A stretch of 64,000 bases of DNA from JAJRRH01 sp047638815 (GTDB taxonomy: Bacteria > Bacteroidota > Bacteroidia > Flavobacteriales_D > JABDKJ01). Of this stretch, positions 32,953 through 42,063 are shown piece after piece. A program made the position numbers and the translations under genes. Each line of letters begins with the position of its first letter. Within the stretch, counting starts at the first letter, position 1. The DNA lies in the NCBI GenBank assembly GCA_047638815.1, contig JBLIMR010000009.1, positions 1 through 64,000 on the forward strand. The letters are read 5' to 3'. The notes under the pieces were generated by a model. That model did no database searches. It had not been told where the DNA came from and worked only from the letters and a program-made list of their open reading frames with translations.

Positions 32953-35214
32953 TTAATTTTCTATTAAAAGTGTATGGTATTCCTGTCCAACATCGGTTCT
33001 CAATCTCACCAAATAAAGACCCGTTGGAAGTTGGCCCAATTCAAGTCTGGTTTCAAATCCATTCAAATCTTTTTCTAAAAGTATTTTTCCATCAATTTGA
33101 CTCAATTGAATTTGTTCAAGTCTACTATCGGAGGTTATAAAAACTGTCTCTTGAGCTGGATTAGGGTAGAGTAGGGCCTGTTTTTTTTCTTGCTCTTCAA
33201 TGCCAAGAATAAAATTCTCTGCTGCAAATGATGGAGGTAGATAAGTGAAAGGTCCTGTGGCATTTGGAAACCTTCCCCAAGTAATATCCGCATCGATTGC
33301 AGGGAAATGTAACGAATCCAGAGTCGTCCCATCCGCATATGCCAATCCGAGATATTCTCCAATTGAAGAGAGCTTGAAATTGCTATGATATATCCCTTGT
33401 GGCGCATCTTCATCAGCCCAAATAATGAGATATGATTGTGGATCTAAAGTCTCATTAGGTAATGCCCATTTATCTACATTCAGAATGTCATCACTCAGGT
33501 AAAGTCCACTGAGTGAGATTGTGAAATCATTTGGATTATACAGTTCAATCCAGTCTTCAAATTCTCCTGCTTCATCCGTTTGAGAGAAGAAGTTTTGGGA
33601 CATGACTTCATTGATGACCAAGCTTCCCAGTGGCAGTTGACTTTCGGTTATGAAGTATTCATATGCCGCTCGCTTTGGTGCAAATCGACCTGCTTCATCG
33701 TTCTCAGCATAAAGGTAGTAATGAATGCTGTTGGAGGCTTCGGGAATTGTGAATCCATAGATCCCATCACCAGCTGCACCATCTCCTTGACTGCCGTCAT
33801 CTAGCATATCAACTTTTATAAATAATCCAGATCCTCCATGTCTATAGGCTAATGTCGCGGTATTGGAATTTGTGATTGCGGCAGTAATACTCAAAGGATC
33901 ACCAAGAGATGGAGTAGGGAGTGAGGTAGAAATGTCGCTAATGCTTGGTCCATTTTGATATCCCGGATAGGTACTTAAATATGTTTTTCTGGCCTCCATT
34001 AAATCGCCTATACCTGGATATTCTACCAAGTCAGTAACCGTGATGTCGATGTTGTCCAAGAAGTCATCATAGCCATAAAATTTATTGGTGTCGGCAAGAA
34101 CAGAAGCATCGATTAGATTATGATATTCGAGCGCTCTTTCGAGATAAAGATCATTCATGAAATTCTCCTCCATGATGGTGCGCATATGTGCTATGTACAT
34201 TCGTTTGTATGTGTCGTTCTCCCAAAGATTTCTCATCAATGGTCTCGGAATCACCGATACAGAATTCAAATGTAATAATGGGTCGATGGTCTTGGCCTCA
34301 TCGATTGTAAATCCATCCCAAAACTCTGAAGCATCACTCAATCTGTAACTTGCAAAAGATTGATTGAGGTCCCAGGGGATACAATTAAACAGACCATTGT
34401 CATCTGCGTAGAGATAGAAATTTTGTGAGTAACCGATGTAACTGTCAAAGTTGACTAAGGAATAATTAAAGGCATGCATCCATAGGGCTCTGTCTACATT
34501 GAGCACAGATTCTATTTCTTGAGGATGTTCGTTGAGAGTATCTAGCAATGAGAGGAGGTCACTCCAACCAGCATCAGATTTGAGATCGTAAAGCTCATAA
34601 TACGCACTGCTGTCGGTGCCCAAGTTATTATTCAAATTACTGTTCTCACCAAACAGATCTATACTTGCTGGATTGCATTTAAAGAAACTGTTATTCGTAT
34701 TTCCATAATGATCAGCAAGAAATTCTTTATTTACGGATTCCACATTTGTATATAGTCCCCAATACACATCATTAATAAAAACTTCAGCAAAATTACTTCG
34801 AGATGCGGGCATATATTTTCGCGCTATTTCATAGGACATCACTTCACGTAGAAAAGAAGGATCTTGAATGACATTACTGAGTTTTATTTTGTCGATACCT
34901 TCATAGTCTTGTCCTGCGATGGTGTAGTCCAAATCTATATTGAAGGGGTTTTTATCTCTGTCGACACTAACAGATGAAAAGCCTTTATATCGAATACCAA
35001 CACCATTTAAACTTGTTCCATTTATTTCTATGTCACAAAGTGTCCGCTCTTCGTCTCCAGCAATGTATAAATCATCGAGGATCTCATCCCAGTTTGGATC
35101 AGAGAAATATATTTTTATCTCCTGAATGGAATCACCATCGTAAAAATCGGTCTGTGCATGACTAGATAAGATGCTGAATAAACAACACAGACAAAATAGG
35201 TTTCTCATGAGCAT
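32953..35214 (-). CDS. CotH-kinase-family secreted protein with lamin-tail and T9SS domains
   Basis: The 753-aa protein has a signal peptide and a CotH domain in the first 400 residues (GIRYKGFSSVSVDRDKNPFN, WGLYTNVESVNKEFL, IPWDLNQSF). CotH proteins are atypical protein kinases known from spore coats and the Mucorales surface. A lamin-tail domain follows (LVINEVMSQNFFSQ, then WIELYNPNDFTISLSG), and a T9SS sorting domain (ALLYPNPAQETVFI). It overlaps no neighbour but lies 2 and 3 bp from its two partners. Confidence 0.88.
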   Translation of the reverse strand: MLMRNLFCLCCLFSILSSHAQTDFYDGDSIQEIKIYFSDPNWDEILDDLYIAGDEERTLCDIEINGTSLNGVGIRYKGFSSVSVDRDKNPFNIDLDYTIAGQDYEGIDKIKLSNVIQDPSFLREVMSYEIARKYMPASRSNFAEVFINDVYWGLYTNVESVNKEFLADHYGNTNNSFFKCNPASIDLFGENSNLNNNLGTDSSAYYELYDLKSDAGWSDLLSLLDTLNEHPQEIESVLNVDRALWMHAFNYSLVNFDSYIGYSQNFYLYADDNGLFNCIPWDLNQSFASYRLSDASEFWDGFTIDEAKTIDPLLHLNSVSVIPRPLMRNLWENDTYKRMYIAHMRTIMEENFMNDLYLERALEYHNLIDASVLADTNKFYGYDDFLDNIDITVTDLVEYPGIGDLMEARKTYLSTYPGYQNGPSISDISTSLPTPSLGDPLSITAAITNSNTATLAYRHGGSGLFIKVDMLDDGSQGDGAAGDGIYGFTIPEASNSIHYYLYAENDEAGRFAPKRAAYEYFITESQLPLGSLVINEVMSQNFFSQTDEAGEFEDWIELYNPNDFTISLSGLYLSDDILNVDKWALPNETLDPQSYLIIWADEDAPQGIYHSNFKLSSIGEYLGLAYADGTTLDSLHFPAIDADITWGRFPNATGPFTYLPPSFAAENFILGIEEQEKKQALLYPNPAQETVFITSDSRLEQIQLSQIDGKILLEKDLNGFETRLELGQLPTGLYLVRLRTDVGQEYHTLLIEN

Positions 35215-35216
35215 GA

Positions 35217-36731
35217 TTAATCGATAAGACTAATTCGCTCGCTTATCACCTGACCATTTTCCATAATGATACTAACAATGTAAATACCTTGGTCAGCCCC
35301 ACTCATATCAATTTTTCTTTGATCAAAATTAACAGCCAATTGCTTACCACAAATGTCGATTACTTGCACATTTGTGATCTGGAGTCCGTTCAACAAGCCA
35401 TTGATATAGACAACTCGATCGCTTGTTGGGTTTGGAAAGAAATAGAGATTTGCTTGATCTATTTCTTCGACACCATCAATAATACCACAAGGATTATCCC
35501 CTAATAAAGCCACTATGCCTGGATGATCACAAGTATATCGAAATGCTTTTTGAGGAGATTGAGCATATTGCCAAATCACATCACCATCGGGTGTAGCTTC
35601 ATACATGTATGCATCTGAAAGTGCTACGAAGATATTTCCATTGGGCATCTGGTCAGCAGCAGATTGTCCTGCACTATTAGCGACACAGTCATGTTCCCAA
35701 TCTGCAGAAACTGGACCGTATCCAGCGCCAGGAGTATACACATAGTTGTAACCATCCGCATCCATCTCAGGATTAATGGCCGTAACCTGAGAGTCTCCTC
35801 CATTGGCTCCGTCATTATTGAAGAACTGTAACCAACCAGCATTTGGTCTATCGGTTTCAAGAAATCTAGCATCGTGGCAAGGACCGTCAATTGTTTGAGG
35901 GTTTGACGCTCCATAGTTGGATGGGTTTCCCCATCGATATAGGAAATCACCTCCTTTGCCTGCATTACCAGCAGTGTGACCAGCAGCTTCTTCCGTAGTT
36001 GTACTGTGGTCGATAATGAATACTTCTGAAAGATATCTTGAAGAGAAACAAATCTGGTCACGAATAGGATCATGGTATATTCCATTGCAATGGATCCAAT
36101 CTCCACCACCACCACCAGGGCCACCGCCTCCGCCAGTTTCTACGTTCACGTCCAATAATTGTGGATTCTCCACGATCACACCATAGTTGTCAGACCCTGT
36201 GTCAACGTCATTGACCAAATGGTCATATAGTTCCCAAGTCCAAACAATCTCTCCACCGCCATTTCCATCATTCTGAACTTCAATCAATCTAGTCGGATAT
36301 TTTGAGCTAGGATTGGTCATGCCCATAGCGCCCATTTCAGCAGACGAACGAACGTCCCAAGCAGTTAATAGCACACCACCATTTGGCATGAGTGCAATAT
36401 CGTGATGTGATACATAACTTGAAGAGCTGTATGTGAAATCCCAAACGATATCTCCGTTGGGATCAATCTCTTGCACTCGACCTGCCACAGCTGGTCCATT
36501 GATTGCATTCCCAGAGTTGATGGCGGCACGCATGATATTGCCAGTTTCCATCAAGAGTGTTGCATAACCTGCATCTTGATCACAATTCCATTGATGAACG
36601 ATATCTCCCTCAATATCCAATAGATAAGCAGTGCTTTGATTTTGAGTGTTATATAGAACATACCCATCGAACTCTTGAGCAGTTAAATTGAAGATGACCA
36701 TAAAGGCTAAAAAAGGGAGAATTAGTTTCAT
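35217..36731 (-). CDS. Arylsulfotransferase-like (ASST) secreted protein with T9SS domain
   Basis: The 504-aa protein has a signal peptide (LILPFLAFMVIFNLTAQ) and a beta-propeller of the arylsulfotransferase/ASST type: YLLDIEGDIVHQWNC, VQEIDPNGDIVWDFTYSSS, YVSHHDIALMPNGG with the histidine block, and QMPNGNIFVALSDA. It ends in a T9SS sorting domain (LYFFPNPTSDRVVYI). A glycine run (GGGGGPGGGGGDW) sits in the middle. First gene of the operon with the CotH and propeller genes. Confidence 0.85.
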   Translation of the reverse strand: MKLILPFLAFMVIFNLTAQEFDGYVLYNTQNQSTAYLLDIEGDIVHQWNCDQDAGYATLLMETGNIMRAAINSGNAINGPAVAGRVQEIDPNGDIVWDFTYSSSSYVSHHDIALMPNGGVLLTAWDVRSSAEMGAMGMTNPSSKYPTRLIEVQNDGNGGGEIVWTWELYDHLVNDVDTGSDNYGVIVENPQLLDVNVETGGGGGPGGGGGDWIHCNGIYHDPIRDQICFSSRYLSEVFIIDHSTTTEEAAGHTAGNAGKGGDFLYRWGNPSNYGASNPQTIDGPCHDARFLETDRPNAGWLQFFNNDGANGGDSQVTAINPEMDADGYNYVYTPGAGYGPVSADWEHDCVANSAGQSAADQMPNGNIFVALSDAYMYEATPDGDVIWQYAQSPQKAFRYTCDHPGIVALLGDNPCGIIDGVEEIDQANLYFFPNPTSDRVVYINGLLNGLQITNVQVIDICGKQLAVNFDQRKIDMSGADQGIYIVSIIMENGQVISERISLID

Positions 36732-37201
36732 TTAATGTACGTTTTGCTTTTAGACAATGATTTGCATCATTTCCTTCGCTCAGTGGGAATAAAAATTATA
36801 TTCCTGTGGATTTTGAGAATGGAGGCCTGGGTTTTTGTTTGATAACTATGAAAAGAAAGATTCTGGAATTGGACTATTTGCGTACTTGAAATAATTTGGA
36901 GTCTTTAAATCATCCGACATCTTTTAGACATTAATCACAGTATCATTTATACAGTACTTCGTGAATGTGATACAGTTTTTCACCTATATTTCAGACAGAT
37001 TTTCTCAGCATATTTAGTTGTTCCTAAGATTTCTAATATTCCCATTCTATTTGTTTAATTATTGCAACTAAAGGTTAATATAAGCAGAACTAAAATGCAA
37101 TCTAAGTGCAATGATGACTATCAACAGCTCAATTAATTAATTGGTCCAGCGTCTTTTTGTTTTGTTTTTCATATTATTTTATAATTATTGCTAAACGCGT
37201 T
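36732..37201. other. Intergenic region with no recognised gene
   Basis: No coding frame with protein character was found. It should hold the promoter of the arylsulfotransferase operon. Near the right end GCTAAACGCGTTTTAGTGC (37190-37208, overlapping the methyltransferase stop) resembles the core of the cassette-type hairpin repeats, with one base missing. This may be a fifth, partial copy. Confidence 0.4.
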
Positions 37202-37861
37202 TTAGTGCTCCTTTATAGAGTGTTGTATGGTTTTTTTTGCATTTATAATGGTGTGTATTTCAACAGTATTATCTGCCTTCTTATACTCCTTGTCGCGTTG
37301 GTCAACAATATCCATCTTATTTAATTCGAGAGTTTGCTTTATGGCCCCGAATTGGTGGTGATAGAAATAGGCTCTTTCTCCTGAACTGCCTGCTATAAAA
37401 CCTGATTTTTTGGGATCTCCAGCTATAAAACTTAGATACAAAACTCCACCTTCCGTTAATATGCTTCCGCAATCTGAGATCATTTTTAAGCAGTCATCCT
37501 TTGATAGATAAGGAACGGTAAACCCACAAACTATACCGTCAAATTTATTGTGTATTGATTTGAGATTTCTGCAATCCAAAATCTGAGTGTCAACTTCGGG
37601 ATTGTTTTTTTTTGTCAGCGTTATCATGTTCTCAGAAATATCAGTTGCCAAAATTTTTAGTTTTGGTTTCATATTCAAAATATGACGGGTGATGTTTCCG
37701 GGGCCACAACCTATTTCAAGTACAGTGGCATCTGGTTTCGATAATAAATTACAGAATCTTTTATAGGTATCGTTATAGAGTTCAATATCCATGAATTTCT
37801 CCTCATAGGTATGAGCAATGTTATTCCAAGTTTTATGTGTTTCTATATATCGATCTTCCAT
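37202..37861 (-). CDS. Class I SAM-dependent methyltransferase
   Basis: The 219-aa cytosolic protein has the SAM-binding motif I VLEIGCGPGNITRHIL, an acidic residue after beta-2 (LATDISENM) and the IVCGFTVPYLS strand, a typical Methyltransf_25/11 domain. The substrate cannot be deduced. A small-molecule or natural-product type methyltransferase is as likely as a biosynthetic one. Confidence 0.88.
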   Translation of the reverse strand: MEDRYIETHKTWNNIAHTYEEKFMDIELYNDTYKRFCNLLSKPDATVLEIGCGPGNITRHILNMKPKLKILATDISENMITLTKKNNPEVDTQILDCRNLKSIHNKFDGIVCGFTVPYLSKDDCLKMISDCGSILTEGGVLYLSFIAGDPKKSGFIAGSSGERAYFYHHQFGAIKQTLELNKMDIVDQRDKEYKKADNTVEIHTIINAKKTIQHSIKEH

Positions 37862-37960
37862 TTTTGAAATTATATCCAGCAGTTATTTGAAGAACAGGTA
37901 GGGTAGTGGTCCTTGTTAAGCTTTCTGACCTCCATTGATTCCAGGCACAATATATTGTTT

Positions 37961-39115
37961 TTAGTACCAGGGTCCCTCTTGATTAACATTAATAATCGTT
38001 GAGCCATTAAATCGAAAAAGTCCACCAGAGAAGCCGAACCATATCCTTCCTTTGCCATCTTCCAAAATACTTTGAACACTAAAACTTGGGATCAAATCCA
38101 TTCGGTTGGTCTCATTAAACAGGGTGAATTTTGTCCCATCATATCGGTATACTCCGGAACCAGCGGCTCCAATCCAAATGTTGCCTGTTTTATCTTCGCA
38201 GATTGAGTAAAATGATTTTTCATTTAGGCCTTCGATTTCGTGGTATTGGGTGAAGTTAGTGCCGTCATAGCTACAAACACCTCCTTCTTTAATTTCTTCT
38301 GGAGAACTGGATGGAATAGCTGTAAACCAAATGTTTCCTCTCGAATCTTCGATGATACTGTTGACATTATTACTGCATAGTCCATCTTTTTTTGTAAAAT
38401 GGGTGAAAGATTTTCCATCATACTTGCAAGCACCAAGGCCATCTCTTCCAAACCATAAGTTTCCAGCACTATCCTCAATTAAACTCCAAACTTTACCGGG
38501 CACCCAATGATGTGAAGGGTTTTCAATAGCTGGATTAGGAATGTTGACCTTTGAGAAAGCCTTGCCGTCAAATCGGAAAAGACCATCATTCGTACCTGCC
38601 CATATGTTACCACGTTTATCCACTAGTATTTTACTGCCAAGTCCCGTAAGGCCATCTTTGTTGCTATAATTGACACATGATTTGCCATCATATTTGGTAG
38701 CACCACTATGAGTGCCAAACCACATGTTTCCTTCGTGATCTTGGGTAATACTAGCAACAGTGTTTCCGAGCAATCCGTCTTTGGCAGAAAAGTAACTTAG
38801 CTTTTTACCATCGTTATGCGCAGCGCCTTTCCCCATTGTTCCAAACCAAAGGCCTCCTTTTTTATCCTCAAATATTTCCACAATAAATTCAGCGATTTGT
38901 GGAGGCGCAACCAAATCCATTATCATGTTGTTTATAAGCGGAAGCGTTTCGGTTGTCACCTCTTTTGTCTTTGAAGTACTAGGAGCGTCTTGACTGTTGC
39001 AAGAAGTGAAAAATACCAATGATAATAGGATTAAGAATATATCATTAATTAGGAATGAGGGTTTCAATGTTGAAGTGTATTTAAAGTTGTTTGATTTGAA
39101 GATGAAATGAAGCAA
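37961..39115 (-). CDS. Propeller-repeat lipoprotein without a kinase domain
   Basis: The protein has a lipoprotein signal (LVFFTSCNSQ) preceded by an unusually long N-terminal stretch; only one ATG is available. The mature part is a string of two-component-regulator-propeller repeats: GGLWFGTMGKGAAHNDGK, GNMWFGTHSGATKYDGK, GNIWAGTNDGLFRFDGK and further copies to the end. Histidine kinase and transmembrane parts are absent, so it would be an outer-surface or periplasmic ligand-binding propeller. Related proteins are at 31714 and 54193. Confidence 0.85.
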   Translation of the reverse strand: MLHFIFKSNNFKYTSTLKPSFLINDIFLILLSLVFFTSCNSQDAPSTSKTKEVTTETLPLINNMIMDLVAPPQIAEFIVEIFEDKKGGLWFGTMGKGAAHNDGKKLSYFSAKDGLLGNTVASITQDHEGNMWFGTHSGATKYDGKSCVNYSNKDGLTGLGSKILVDKRGNIWAGTNDGLFRFDGKAFSKVNIPNPAIENPSHHWVPGKVWSLIEDSAGNLWFGRDGLGACKYDGKSFTHFTKKDGLCSNNVNSIIEDSRGNIWFTAIPSSSPEEIKEGGVCSYDGTNFTQYHEIEGLNEKSFYSICEDKTGNIWIGAAGSGVYRYDGTKFTLFNETNRMDLIPSFSVQSILEDGKGRIWFGFSGGLFRFNGSTIINVNQEGPWY

Positions 39116-39300
39116 CCATAGTTAATCGCCAGTAGGGGACAAGATACTAAAACTGTATCAAGTTCGCTCAGAGTCTCAGCGTTGAATTTTGTTTTTAAAT
39201 TATAAAACCAACAATTTGTCGGTGTGTTATAACCTTGAAAACTTGTGTGTTACGAAAACTCTATTTGCTCAATAACTTGCTATTGACTCTTCAATCTTAG

Positions 39301-39813
39301 TTACTTAAACATGTAATATAAAGATAAATAGAGCGGAACAGTCAAAACTAAGCTCATAATACTGTCCAAAATTTTGAACGTAAAAAAGCCGGCTCTTAGT
39401 TTAGCTAAGCCAATAATCATGATAGATGGAATTACGATTGCCAATAGTGTTACTACCAACCAGTAGGTATACTCCATCAATCCAGTTGCTTGTTCAATTG
39501 ATATTTCGTGGATTGCCGATGAAAGAACGATTGTGAAAAGGTAAATAGCAATGGCTAAGGAGGTTGCATGCCCGAATATTATTCCAAATCTCTTTGGTTT
39601 ACGTAAACCAATACCTGCGATGATTGAATAAATAGCAATTAAAATTAATCCTTTGGAAGTCCAAAAAAGTTCGAAATCACCAATGTGCCCTCCGCCAAAT
39701 CCAGTGCCAACGGCCCTCATCCAAATCCAAAATACATAAGCAGCTAATCCAACTATCGAGAGTAAGATAAATACTATGGTTAAAGTGATTTTTAATTTTT
39801 TAATTGCTTTCAT
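39301..39813 (-). CDS. Unknown four-helix membrane protein
   Basis: The frame could start at 39855, but the ATG at 39813 (MKAIKKLKITLTIVFILLSI) begins directly with a membrane segment and is preferred (170 aa). Four hydrophobic segments are visible, ending with IMSLVLTVPLYLSLYYM. No family is recognised. The upstream 40 bp contain GCACAACAATGCGTATA on the minus strand, a sequence style common at cassette boundaries in Bacteroidota. Confidence 0.65.
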   Translation of the reverse strand: MKAIKKLKITLTIVFILLSIVGLAAYVFWIWMRAVGTGFGGGHIGDFELFWTSKGLILIAIYSIIAGIGLRKPKRFGIIFGHATSLAIAIYLFTIVLSSAIHEISIEQATGLMEYTYWLVVTLLAIVIPSIMIIGLAKLRAGFFTFKILDSIMSLVLTVPLYLSLYYMFK

Positions 39814-39897
39814 TAGATAATTGTCTTGAACGTTCCGGCTGAAAAGTGTTGCCATCCCAAAGTGTGAAACGATATTATACGCATTGTTGTGCTTTTG

Positions 39898-41217
39898 TTA
39901 TTTGTTTCCTAAAGAACCTAGCCGTTCTCCCATTAATTGGTGTTGATATGAATTGCTTTTTTCTTTCGTTGGTGCATCCAAAACGAATTGTGCTTTTTCT
40001 TGGAATATTGTGATGAAATCTGACCCTCCAAATAGAAAGTAACCCAACATATCTCCTTTTGAAACCTTACTTCCTACGTGTAAATTATCTTCGAAATTAA
40101 CTGAAGACACCGGCCACATTCCAATAGGAAGAAGAGCAACCAAGCCATATTCTTCAGTTTCTAAAATTACACATCCTCGAGTCTCGATAGCCTGCCAAGC
40201 AACAGATGAAGCATCAAATTTGTATCTTTTATTATTAGGGTCCCAAGTAGTATAACCACCTGAGACACTTTCACCAGAAATAATGCGTATTTCTTTCACA
40301 ACTCCATCAAGCGAAAAATGATATCGATGGTAATCACCTACATCTAAAAATGAATGTGTAAAGGTTCCGTTAGCAAATGAATTTGAATATTCACTGTCCT
40401 TTCCAATTAGATTTTTCACATCGTATAAGGTTCCTGATTTCACTACAATCCCTTCTTTTTCGACAATCATAGAATTGTCATCAATTGCCCAAACTCCTTG
40501 AGGTTGAGCATCTGCGGCAGAAACAACTGTCTTATTGTTATCTGGGTCGGTTACTGGCCTTTCCTTTGGAGTTTTAAGATTTCTTGCGAAGAATTGATTA
40601 AAGGTTTTCCAATTGGATGGGTCTTCATACCATTCATTTTGTAGACCAAAAATTCCATCTGACAAAGCAATTTGATAATAGTCCTCGTTCCATGAATCTT
40701 CTGAATCCATAAACTCACCATACGTTTTGTTGAAGCTCGTTAACCATGATTTATATGGCTCATGATACTGCAGTGAGTTGTTGAAGTAATCCTTTCCCTC
40801 CAGTGCTTCAAGAGGCTGATCATTTATAAAGAAAAAATAACACAAACTTTGGTCAATTCTGTCGTAGAGCGAATTTGCATAATCGACTTCTAAAAATTGC
40901 CAAGGCATTACATTTTCTGTCCATGATACAAACTGGTAGTACTCTTCTAATGTTTGCGCTGGATTTGTCTTTTTATCTGGATTGACTTTCTTGGCCTGTT
41001 CTATTGAGGTTAAAAGCAAGGACTTTATTTCAGAGTTTTGTTCTACAAGATCGATTAACTCTAAGGTTTTCTCACCATAAGTTTTGGTTTGACCCTCATG
41101 GTTGACTAATTCTGAGGTTGTTGCACCAGGATCACTTTTGCTTTCTTCAGTGTTATTTACACAGGAAAATATAAGTAGGAAAGAGAGCGGCAATACAAAT
41201 AGATTATTTTTTTTCAT
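39898..41217 (-). CDS. Phosphatidylserine-decarboxylase-like lipoprotein
   Basis: The 439-aa protein has a lipoprotein signal (LSFLLIFSCVNN), a roughly 150-residue N-terminal part, and a C-terminal domain of the phosphatidylserine decarboxylase family: KTPKERPVTDPDN, DVGDYHRYHFSLDGVV (the conserved Asp and His region) and LGYFLFGGSDFITIF near the end. The autocatalytic LGST motif is GGS here, as in several PSD-related proteins. A lipid-anchored version is unusual because true PSD enzymes are inner-membrane proteins. The substrate may not be phosphatidylserine. Confidence 0.8.
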   Translation of the reverse strand: MKKNNLFVLPLSFLLIFSCVNNTEESKSDPGATTSELVNHEGQTKTYGEKTLELIDLVEQNSEIKSLLLTSIEQAKKVNPDKKTNPAQTLEEYYQFVSWTENVMPWQFLEVDYANSLYDRIDQSLCYFFFINDQPLEALEGKDYFNNSLQYHEPYKSWLTSFNKTYGEFMDSEDSWNEDYYQIALSDGIFGLQNEWYEDPSNWKTFNQFFARNLKTPKERPVTDPDNNKTVVSAADAQPQGVWAIDDNSMIVEKEGIVVKSGTLYDVKNLIGKDSEYSNSFANGTFTHSFLDVGDYHRYHFSLDGVVKEIRIISGESVSGGYTTWDPNNKRYKFDASSVAWQAIETRGCVILETEEYGLVALLPIGMWPVSSVNFEDNLHVGSKVSKGDMLGYFLFGGSDFITIFQEKAQFVLDAPTKEKSNSYQHQLMGERLGSLGNK

Positions 41218-41223
41218 GAATTA

Positions 41224-41832
41224 TTAATTTAGTTCTGTTAATACGTGACAGTAGTCACTTTTGTTGGTTGTTTTAGCTGATCCAAATTTAACAGCGTTTT
41301 CCTTTAAATAATCAAAAATGTCATTATAACTTTTGTTGCTAATTACTTCTGCGACTTTAGTTGCATCTATTCTCAAATTCCATTTATACAATAGCGTTTA
41401 GAGTTTTTTATTTTTGAGCAACGCTAGTTTTCCAGAACCTTCCAATTCTTTCAAAACGATAGAACTAGGAGAAAACGTAGGGTTTCCCATTGTGTGATTT
41501 AGAAGTCTGTCAAAAGATTCGGGTTTGTCGTCAAAAGGAATGTTTTTACTCATAATTTATAGAATACTGTCCATACCATTTATGCGTTTTCTCATATAAA
41601 AAACTGCTGTGTCTAGTTGTATTAGATTGTTCTTAAACTCTGTATTAAGGTTAAAAATAATACTCTGCTCTACTTTTAATTCTTTTCGATTTTCATTCCA
41701 ATTATTTATCTGTAATGCAATAATAATTCCAATAACAACAAGGACAATTTCGCCAATGGCATATTTAAAATACTTTCCAGTTTTGTTTTCCATAAACAAG
41801 TTTTGGCGAATTTTTCTAAAGAATTTTATCAT
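41224..41832 (-). pseudogene. DUF6090-family membrane protein gene with two in-frame stops
   Basis: The first 91 codons (41832 to 41557) give the typical DUF6090 start MIKFFRKIRQNLFMENK and the membrane segment AIGEIVLVVIGIIIALQINN. After the TAA the same frame continues IMSKNIPFDDKPESFDRLLN and VLKELEGSGKLALLKNKKL, also family-like, meets a second stop, and goes on to 41224. The family is usually about 240 residues long, so the 91-aa product is truncated. It faces the relic integrase start across the attI-like region at 41853-41960. Confidence 0.8.
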
Positions 41833-41852
41833 TGGTTAGCGGTTTGTCATAA

Positions 41853-42063
41853 TGAAGCACAACTTCCTGTTAAACCAAATAAAGGCAATTGGTGGGTTTT
41901 AACTTATGGATGTAGCTGTTAATTGCACCTAATTTCCAATTATTCATTAAAGGTAATATAATGTCAATGGAAGTTTATGTGCCAAAATGGGCGTTAAAAC
42001 GTCTTAAAGAATATGTTACTAGATTCTATCGAAGTCACACCACTTATTCCTGCAAACACTCAG
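41853..42063 (+). pseudogene. Relic of a second integrase start with its upstream attI-like region
   Basis: Positions 41862-41931 align without gaps to 15991-16060, 45 of 70 bases identical, with the three blocks TGTTAAACCAAATA (41868-41881), GTTTTAACT (41896-41904) and CTGTTAATTG (41916-41925) at the same spacing. After one 1-base gap the alignment continues into codons 1-27 of the integrase: 41961 onward reads MSMEVYVPKWALKRL and later YRSHT, against MRSIEDFVRILELKRY and YQSHL. About 30 codons remain before msrA begins on the other strand. The rest is lost. Confidence 0.75.
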
